This document shows positions 1 through 5,478 of a DNA stretch of 37,385 bases, in pieces. Below the pieces are notes generated by a model. That model did no database searches, had not been told where the DNA came from, and saw nothing but the letters and a program-made list of their open reading frames with translations. Location of the stretch: the NCBI GenBank assembly GCA_005882255.1, contig VBEZ01000182.1, positions 1-37,385 of the forward strand, written 5' to 3'. Every line of letters starts with the position of its first letter. Within the stretch, counting starts at the first letter, position 1. The translations under genes and the position numbers were made by a program. The stretch comes from Chloroflexota bacterium. GTDB lineage: Bacteria; Chloroflexota; Limnocylindria; P2-11E.

Positions 1-3000
1 AAGCTGCCGGGTCGCAAGGCCGTCGTGTATCACAACATCACGCCGGCGCGGTACTTCAGCGGCTTCAACCCAGCCGCGGAAAAGTACGCGGAGATCGGGC
101 GGCGGCAGCTGAAGGACCTCGCGAGCCGGGCCGAGCTCGGCATCGCCGACAGCGAGTTCAATCGCCGCGAGCTCGAGGAGCTGGGTTACGCGCGCACCGC
201 GGTCGTCCCGATCATCGTCGACTGGTCGGCGTTCGAGGTGGACCCCGATCCCGTCGTGACGAAGGCGCTTTCGGAGGAGCGCACCACGATCGTAACGGTC
301 GGACAGCTGCTGCCGCACAAGGGGATCCACGACGTGATCGCTGCATTCGCGCGCTACCGCGAGCGCGACCGCGGCGCGCGCCTCTACCTCGTCGGATCGA
401 CCGCGATGTCGGCGCAGTACATCGAGCGCCTGCGCGCCGACGTCGAGCGACTCGGCCTTCGCGACGCGGTCACCTTCACCGGCAGCGTACCGATCGAGTC
501 GCTCGTCGCGTACTACCGCGGCGCGACGGCGCTCCTCACGCTCTCGGAGCACGAGGGCTTCTGCGTGCCGCTCCTCGAGGCGATGCGCAGCGACCTGCCG
601 ATCGTCGCGCACGCCGCCGGTGCGATCCCCGACACGCTCGGCGATGCCGGCCTCCTGCTGAAGGACAAGTCGCCCGAAACTGTGGCGGCCGCGCTCGAGC
701 GCGTCGTTGGCGACCGCGACCTTCGGAAGGATCTCATCGCGAAGGGAGGCGCTCGCCTCGCCGAGTTCACACCCGATCGCGCCGCGGAGCGCCTGCGCGA
801 CGCGCTTGCGCTGGCCCGGTGGGATCTGCCCGAGCGCCGCGCGCATAGGGTCGTGGTCCTCTCGAGCGACCAGCGCTGCGGCATCCACCACTACGCCCTC
901 TCGCTCGCCGACGGCCTGCGCGCCGGCGGCCACGACGTGACGTTCGTCGGCGTTCGCCATCTGGACGCGAAGGACCTCGGCGCGAAGGTCCGTCACATCG
1001 CGAGCGACACCGAGGCCGTCATCGTCGAACACGAGCACGGAATCTTCTCGGACGTGCCCTTCGTCCGCGCGCTCCTCTCCTTCTGGCGGCGGAAGATCCC
1101 GGTCGTCCTCTCGATGCACGAGCTCGAACCCGAGAAATTCCATCACTTCCGGATGATCTCGAGCGCACTGCACTACCGGCCGCGTTACGGCAAGGTCCTC
1201 GAGTTCTTCCGCGCGCCGTGGGTCACTCTTCGCATCGCGAACTGGTTCCTGCGCTACCGCGCGGTGCTCGCGATCACCGGCGCGATCCCGATACACCTCG
1301 CGACGCACTCCGAGCGCTCGGACCGCTGGATCACGCTGCTGAGCAACGATGCCCGGAAGAACGAGCGGTTCCCGCTGGTGCTCGTTCCGCTCGAGGACAC
1401 CACGCTGCCGAAGGACGGCGCCGAGAAGCGTGCGCTGCGCGAGCGGCTCGGTCTGCCGGCCGACAAGTTCGTCTTCGTGTCGCCGGGCTTCTTCTTCCGC
1501 CGCAAGCGCTTCACGCAGGTGATCGCGGCCGCGCCGCGCGACAGCGTCGTCGTGCTCTCCGGCACGCGCTCGGGGAACGAGCCGGAGTACTTCGATGAGG
1601 TGATGGACTACATCAAGGAGCGCGCCTTCACGAACGTCGTCGTGAACACGGATTACGAGACGATGGGGCACTACGTCGCCGCCGCTGACTGCGTCGTCCT
1701 CTACTACGAGGATGTCTTCCAGAGCGCGGTCGCCGCACAGGCGATCTGGGCCGGGCTGCCGTGCATCTTCTCGGAAGCGCGCGGGTTCGAGATCTATCAC
1801 GGGCCTGCAGCGGATGCTGGCGCCCGAGCGCAACGCGGACCGCTACCTGACGCGGATCTCATAGGTGCCACGCACACACAGGCGTCTGTGAGCGACATCC
1901 TCATCGTGGTCCAGCGTTTCGGCGACGAGGTCGTCGGCGGCTCCGAGGGCCACGCGCGCGTCGTCGCGTCGCGCCTCGTCCGCACGCACAACGTCGAGAT
2001 CGCGACCACCACCGCGGCGGATTACTGGACGTGGGCGCCGCACTACCCGGCCGGAACGAGCGAGCTCGACGGCCTGCGCGTCCACCGCTTCCCGGTGGCG
2101 GAGGGCCGCGATCCGGAGTTCAAGACGTTCGAGTCGAAAGTGCTGAACGGCGAGCACACCCTTGGCGATGAGGACGAGTGGCTCCGGCGTCAGGGACCGC
2201 ACTGCCCCGAGCTGCTCGACTTCCTTCACTGGCAGGGCGACGACTACGACGCGGTGCTGTTCTACACGTACATCTACGAGCCGACCGCGCGCGGTGTGCC
2301 GATCGTGCCCGAGCGCGCCGCGCTCATCTCGACCGCGCACGACGAGGCGCCGCTGCGTCTCGCGCCGTACCGTGCGCTGTTCCAGCTGCCGCGAGCGTTC
2401 GGGTTCCTCACGCCCGAGGAGCGCGACCTCGTGCATCGCACCTTCCGCAACGAGCACATCCCGCACGAGACAATCGGCCTGGGTCTCGACGCGCCCGGTG
2501 CGTACGACGTCGCCGCCTTCCGCGCGGCGCACGAGCTCGAGGGCCCGCTCGTCCTGTATCTCGGTCAGGTGAGCCAGGGCAAAGGCTGCGACGAGCTGCT
2601 CGCTGCGTGGGCCGCGCACCGCGCGGACCCGCGCGCGCGTCCTGCGACGCTCGTGCTCGCGGGCACGCTGCGCATGGAGGTGCCCGATCGCCGCGACGTC
2701 GTCGCGCTCGGCCGCATCCCCGAGGCTGAGAAGTACGCCGCGCTCGCGGCGGCCGACGCGCTCGTGCTGCCGTCGCGGTTCGAGAGCCTCGGCATCGTGC
2801 TGCTCGAGTCCTGGCAGGTCGGCACGCCGGTGCTCGTTCGCGCGGACAATCCCGTCACCGCGGGCCAGGTCGCGCGTTCCGGCGGAGGGCTCGCGTACCG
2901 CGACGCCGTCGGCTTCGGCGACGCGCTGGGTCGCGTCGTCGCGGCGCGCGAAGCGCTGGGCGCGGCAGGCCGCGCCTGGGTGGAGCGTGAATCCTCGTGG

Positions 3001-3051
3001 CGGGCGTTCGATGCGCGCCTGGCGCAGCTCGTCGCGCTGACCGCCGCATGA
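1..3051 (+). CDS. Continuous frame of three GT4-like units, 5' truncated (probably two genes joined)
   Basis: The frame is open from base 1 (the residues before the GTG at 25 already look like GT4 sequence), so the gene begins outside the window. Unit 1 (to about residue 270, counted from 25) is a retaining GT4 glycosyltransferase with the E-x7-E signature EGFCVPLLE near residue 177. Unit 2 (about 275-600) opens with a Rossmann-like strand VVVLSSDQRCGIHHYALSLA and has a GT-B-like fold pattern but no clear E-x7-E. Unit 3 is a complete GT4 enzyme that aligns by eye with the next gene. Such enzymes transfer sugars from nucleotide donors at the cytoplasmic face during polysaccharide or glycoprotein assembly. 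The join between units 2 and 3 looks artificial: another frame ends unit 2 cleanly at 1864 and unit 3 has its own GTG at 1888. I therefore think this is two genes. Confidence 0.75.
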   Translation, partial: KLPGRKAVVYHNITPARYFSGFNPAAEKYAEIGRRQLKDLASRAELGIADSEFNRRELEELGYARTAVVPIIVDWSAFEVDPDPVVTKALSEERTTIVTVGQLLPHKGIHDVIAAFARYRERDRGARLYLVGSTAMSAQYIERLRADVERLGLRDAVTFTGSVPIESLVAYYRGATALLTLSEHEGFCVPLLEAMRSDLPIVAHAAGAIPDTLGDAGLLLKDKSPETVAAALERVVGDRDLRKDLIAKGGARLAEFTPDRAAERLRDALALARWDLPERRAHRVVVLSSDQRCGIHHYALSLADGLRAGGHDVTFVGVRHLDAKDLGAKVRHIASDTEAVIVEHEHGIFSDVPFVRALLSFWRRKIPVVLSMHELEPEKFHHFRMISSALHYRPRYGKVLEFFRAPWVTLRIANWFLRYRAVLAITGAIPIHLATHSERSDRWITLLSNDARKNERFPLVLVPLEDTTLPKDGAEKRALRERLGLPADKFVFVSPGFFFRRKRFTQVIAAAPRDSVVVLSGTRSGNEPEYFDEVMDYIKERAFTNVVVNTDYETMGHYVAAADCVVLYYEDVFQSAVAAQAIWAGLPCIFSEARGFEIYHGPAADAGARAQRGPLPDADLIGATHTQASVSDILIVVQRFGDEVVGGSEGHARVVASRLVRTHNVEIATTTAADYWTWAPHYPAGTSELDGLRVHRFPVAEGRDPEFKTFESKVLNGEHTLGDEDEWLRRQGPHCPELLDFLHWQGDDYDAVLFYTYIYEPTARGVPIVPERAALISTAHDEAPLRLAPYRALFQLPRAFGFLTPEERDLVHRTFRNEHIPHETIGLGLDAPGAYDVAAFRAAHELEGPLVLYLGQVSQGKGCDELLAAWAAHRADPRARPATLVLAGTLRMEVPDRRDVVALGRIPEAEKYAALAAADALVLPSRFESLGIVLLESWQVGTPVLVRADNPVTAGQVARSGGGLAYRDAVGFGDALGRVVAAREALGAAGRAWVERESSWRAFDARLAQLVALTAA
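1790..1864 (+). other. Probable frameshift hiding the true end of the first glycosyltransferase
   Basis: Up to about 1800 the frame beginning at base 1 reads sensible GT sequence (GFEIYHG). After it, that frame gives Ala/Arg/Pro-rich text, while the frame one base later reads LQRMLAPERNADRYLTRIS and stops at TAG 1862-1864. This is a typical charged C-terminal helix of a GT-B enzyme. One extra base (or two missing) around 1797-1805 explains both. The next gene would then start at GTG 1888, 23 bases further on. It may be a sequence error or a true mutation; I cannot tell which. Confidence 0.72.
1888..3051 (+). CDS. GT4 glycosyltransferase (probable separate gene inside the longer frame)
   Basis: Starting at GTG 1888 this is a 387-residue GT4 enzyme, the usual family length. 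It begins with the N-terminal Rossmann strand ILIVVQRFGDEVVGGSE and carries the C-terminal E-x7-E signature ESLGIVLLE near residue 299, which binds the donor nucleotide sugar. A conserved block ATTTAADYWTW around residues 35-45 recurs in the next gene, so the two are tandem paralogues. No Shine-Dalgarno sequence is visible before 1888. The stop TGA (3049-3051) overlaps the ATG of the next gene, so they are translated together. The acceptor sugar cannot be predicted from sequence. Confidence 0.72.
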   Translation: MSDILIVVQRFGDEVVGGSEGHARVVASRLVRTHNVEIATTTAADYWTWAPHYPAGTSELDGLRVHRFPVAEGRDPEFKTFESKVLNGEHTLGDEDEWLRRQGPHCPELLDFLHWQGDDYDAVLFYTYIYEPTARGVPIVPERAALISTAHDEAPLRLAPYRALFQLPRAFGFLTPEERDLVHRTFRNEHIPHETIGLGLDAPGAYDVAAFRAAHELEGPLVLYLGQVSQGKGCDELLAAWAAHRADPRARPATLVLAGTLRMEVPDRRDVVALGRIPEAEKYAALAAADALVLPSRFESLGIVLLESWQVGTPVLVRADNPVTAGQVARSGGGLAYRDAVGFGDALGRVVAAREALGAAGRAWVERESSWRAFDARLAQLVALTAA

Positions 3052-4232
3052 CGAATCCGAGCCTGATGATCGTCGTTCAGCGCTACGGCGACATCGCCGG
3101 CGGTGGCGCCGAGCCGCACGCCCGCGCGGTGGCGCAGCGGCTGCGACCGTACTTCAACGTCGAGGTCGCGACGACGACCGCGCGCGACTACTGGACGTGG
3201 TCGAACGAGTTCACGGCGGGCCTGACCGCGGTCGACGGCATCCCGGTGCACCGCTTCGCGGTGGAGCGAGGTCGCTCGCGCGACTTCCGCCTCCGCGAGC
3301 GGCGCGCGTTCTCCGCGACGCACACGCTCGCCGACGAGCGCGCGTTCGTCGAGGCGCAGGGGCCGGTCGCGCCCGACCTGCTCGAGCATGTCCATCGGCG
3401 TGGCCGCCAGGTCGATCACGTGCTGTTCTTCACGTACATCTATTACCCGACGGTGCTCGGCCTGCCGCTCGCGCCGGAGCGCGCGGTCCTGGTGCCGACC
3501 GCTCACGACGAACCCGCGATCCGCCTCGCGATCTACAAGCCGGTGTTCTGTGCGCCGCGGGCGATCGCCTTCAGCACGGTCGAGGAGCGCGCGATGGTGC
3601 ACCGCCTCTTCCAGAACGAGCGAGTGCCGAACGACATCGTCGGCGTGGGCGTCGACGTGCCCGCGGACCGCTCCGCGGAACGTTTCCGTCAGCATTATGC
3701 GATCGAGGGTCCGTACTTCCTGTATGTCGGCCGCATCGTCGAGAGCAAGCAGTGCGGCCAGCTGTTCGATGCGTTCGCGCGCTGGCAGGATTCGCGCGGC
3801 ACGCGCGCGACGCTCGTGCTCATGGGGCACCGCGAGATGCCGGTGCCCGAGCGCGCCGACGTCCGACTCCTCGGCCGCACCTCCGATGAGGACAAGTTCG
3901 ACGCGCTCGCGGGCTGCGTCGCGCTCGTGCAGCCGAGCCTGCTCGAATCGCTCTCGATGATCGCGCTCGAGGCCTGGGCCTGCGGTCGCCCGGTGATCTG
4001 CGACGCGCGCTCCCCGGTGGTGTGGGGGATGACCTACCGGGCCGGCGCGGGCCTCGCATATCGCAGCGCGGCCGAGTTCGCGGAGATCGGCGAGATGCTC
4101 ATCGCTCGTCCGCAGCTCGCGTCGCGTCTCGGAGCGTCGGGCCAGTCGTTCGTCGCGCGAACGTACACCTGGCCCCGCGTGGTCGAGACGTATCTCGATC
4201 TCTTCGCTGAGGTGCGCGCGCGGAACGCGTGA
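3048..4232 (+). CDS. GT4 glycosyltransferase, tandem paralogue
   Basis: A 394-residue GT4 family enzyme. The ATG at 3048 overlaps the previous stop codon (ATGA), which fixes the start. The N-terminus LMIVVQRYGDIAGGGAE and the block ATTTARDYWTW match the preceding enzyme position for position, and the donor-site E-x7-E motif ESLSMIALE lies at residues 300-308. The whole-length similarity with the upstream unit shows a local duplication followed by divergence, so the two probably add related sugars in the same glycan. It is expected to be cytoplasmic or membrane-associated. The operon appears to end here, because the stop abuts the toxin-antitoxin operator. Confidence 0.9.
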   Translation: MTNPSLMIVVQRYGDIAGGGAEPHARAVAQRLRPYFNVEVATTTARDYWTWSNEFTAGLTAVDGIPVHRFAVERGRSRDFRLRERRAFSATHTLADERAFVEAQGPVAPDLLEHVHRRGRQVDHVLFFTYIYYPTVLGLPLAPERAVLVPTAHDEPAIRLAIYKPVFCAPRAIAFSTVEERAMVHRLFQNERVPNDIVGVGVDVPADRSAERFRQHYAIEGPYFLYVGRIVESKQCGQLFDAFARWQDSRGTRATLVLMGHREMPVPERADVRLLGRTSDEDKFDALAGCVALVQPSLLESLSMIALEAWACGRPVICDARSPVVWGMTYRAGAGLAYRSAAEFAEIGEMLIARPQLASRLGASGQSFVARTYTWPRVVETYLDLFAEVRARNA

Positions 4233-4233
4233 G

Positions 4234-4257
4234 CGCATGCACGAACGCATGCATACT
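4234..4257 (+). promoter_or_regulatory. Toxin-antitoxin promoter with two operator-like repeats
   Basis: CGCATGCA occurs twice (4234-4241 and 4246-4253), 12 bases apart, each containing the palindrome GCATGC. The second copy overlaps a -10-like CATACT (4252-4257) that lies 9 bases before the ATG at 4267. Paired palindromes over the promoter are the classic arrangement for autoregulation by a ribbon-helix-helix antitoxin. The binding role is inferred. Confidence 0.55.
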
Positions 4258-4266
4258 GTCTCACAT

Positions 4267-4527
4267 ATGGCTGACAAAGCGAAAGTCGATCTTCAGATCC
4301 GCGGCGTGCCGGTAGGCCTCCAGCGGCGGATCCGCGCGAAGGCCGCCCGCAAGAGCATGTCGATGAGTAAGTACGTGATCCAGATCCTGGAAGACAACAT
4401 CGATGAGCCAAACACGATCAACGACTGGCTCGACGAAGTGACCTCACTGCCACCCGTGCCCGGCTACAAGCCGGGTATGGGGACGGCGGCCGTACGCAGG
4501 ATCCGCGATGCTATCGACCGTGCCTAG
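4267..4527 (+). CDS. FitA/VapB-like ribbon-helix-helix antitoxin
   Basis: An 86-residue protein. Its first half (VDLQIRGVPVGLQRRIRAKA, then SMSMSKYVIQILE) matches the ribbon-helix-helix pattern of FitA-type antitoxins: a DNA-binding beta strand, a helix, a turn and a second helix. The C-terminal half would wrap and inhibit the toxin encoded next door. An in-frame ATG exists at 4237, but 4267 is preferred because the RHH strand then starts at the usual position and because a -10-like hexamer sits 9 bases upstream, which suggests a leaderless transcript. The complex of antitoxin and PIN toxin would be expected to repress its own promoter through the repeats at 4234-4253. Confidence 0.82.
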   Translation: MADKAKVDLQIRGVPVGLQRRIRAKAARKSMSMSKYVIQILEDNIDEPNTINDWLDEVTSLPPVPGYKPGMGTAAVRRIRDAIDRA

Positions 4528-4533
4528 GCGCAC

Positions 4534-4932
4534 CTGATCGTCCTGGACGCGTCCGCCGCGGTCGAGTTGCTGATTGGCCGATCGCGCGCGGCCGCTTCAG
4601 TAGCCGCTGTCCTCAGGAACGAGCTGCCGCGCGTGCCCGTGCACTTCGACGCCGAAGTGTTCGGCGCGATCCGAGGGCTGACGCAGCGGCGAGAGATCAT
4701 CATCGATGACGCCCTCGCCGCGCTATTCCGACTGCGGACTCTCCGCCTGCAGCGGGTCGCGATCGTGCCTCTGGTCGCCGAGGCGTTCGCCGTACGCGAT
4801 CGATTCGCCGCGTACGACGCGTTCTATGCGATCGTTGCGAGACTGAGCAGCGCCACGCTGGTGACCTGTGATCGTGGACTCGCCCGCGCCGCCGACGGGT
4901 ACTGCCAGGTCGACTTCGTCGCGCTGACGTAG
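4534..4932 (+). CDS. PIN-domain ribonuclease toxin (VapC/FitB-like), non-standard start
   Basis: From CTG 4534 this gives 132 residues, the normal PIN toxin length. The frame reads LIVLDASAAVELL, the classic first PIN strand. The four acidic metal ligands are visible: D5 (LDAS), E41 (FDAEVFG), D95 (AYDAFYA) and D113 (TCDRGL). PIN toxins are Mg-dependent endoribonucleases that usually cleave tRNA or rRNA. The first conventional start codon (TTG 4567) would delete D5, and the antitoxin stop TAG at 4525-4527 lies in the same frame directly upstream. The start must therefore be a rare codon such as CTG 4534, or the sequence has an error here. The gene is coupled to the antitoxin with a gap of only 6 bases. 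Confidence 0.82.
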   Translation: MIVLDASAAVELLIGRSRAAASVAAVLRNELPRVPVHFDAEVFGAIRGLTQRREIIIDDALAALFRLRTLRLQRVAIVPLVAEAFAVRDRFAAYDAFYAIVARLSSATLVTCDRGLARAADGYCQVDFVALT

Positions 4933-4937
4933 CGCGC

Positions 4938-5459
4938 TTACTTCGTCATCTGGAAGTCGATGCGCGCGTGGCCGCTGAGCATCCGCGACACCGAATGCTG
5001 CTCGGGGTATCCCGCCTTCACGAAGAAGATCTCGTAGAAGCCTTCGTGCGCGAAGACCGAACCGAGGTCGAGCAGGTACCAGCCGTCACGGTCGGTGCGG
5101 CTCCAGCAGATCGCTCCGGGTTTTCCGGGCGTGATACAGACCTGCTCGACCGGCGCGCCGCTCACCGCGTCGGTCACGCGACCGATCATCGCGAACGTGC
5201 TCGCGTTGGCGAAGAGCTGTTCCGACTTCTTGTCCTCGAGTCGAGTCACGTAATCGCTCGTGGCCTTGTCGCAGGAGACGCCGTTCGCGAGATCCTGCTT
5301 CCACGTCGCGAGGTTCGAGACGTCGGTCGGGGTGAGCCCCGTCACGCGCGTGGGCTCGGGACATCCGGCCGTCGGCGTCGGTGTGGGCGCGACCTGGCTT
5401 TGCGAGCAGGCCGAGAGGACGAAGGCGAGCACCGCGACGAGCACGAGTCTTCGGGACAT
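4938..5459 (-). CDS. Lipoprotein with carboxypeptidase regulatory-like domain
   Basis: A 173-residue exported lipoprotein. The N-terminus has two arginines, a hydrophobic stretch and the lipobox LSAC with the lipidated Cys at residue 18. A Pro/Thr-rich linker follows, then a small helical region, and the last about 80 residues read like a carboxypeptidase regulatory-like beta sandwich (GRVTDAVSGAPVEQVCI, then DRDGWYLLDL). Two further Cys pairs may form disulfides. Its function is unknown; such domains often mediate protein or carbohydrate contacts at the surface. The ATG at 5459 lies back to back with the UPF0182 gene, only 19 bases away. It converges on the PIN toxin gene with a 5-base gap. 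Confidence 0.8.
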   Translation of the reverse strand: MSRRLVLVAVLAFVLSACSQSQVAPTPTPTAGCPEPTRVTGLTPTDVSNLATWKQDLANGVSCDKATSDYVTRLEDKKSEQLFANASTFAMIGRVTDAVSGAPVEQVCITPGKPGAICWSRTDRDGWYLLDLGSVFAHEGFYEIFFVKAGYPEQHSVSRMLSGHARIDFQMTK

Positions 5460-5478
5460 CTCGCCATATGCTGAAGCC
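5460..5478. promoter_or_regulatory. 19-base divergent promoter between lipoprotein and UPF0182 genes
   Basis: The two start codons are only 19 bases apart. The palindrome CATATG (5465-5470) sits between them. On the plus strand, TATGCT (5467-5472) is a good -10 match exactly 6 bases before GTG 5479, as expected for a leaderless transcript. On the minus strand CATATG ends 5 bases before ATG 5459, a weaker match. The -35 element of each promoter would lie inside the other gene. Confidence 0.5.

Noticed and set aside
2565-4277. 570-residue open frame on the minus strand opposite the glycosyltransferases
   Set aside because: Arg- and Ala-rich antisense text made possible by GC-rich codons; the plus-strand GT4 gene is clearly real.
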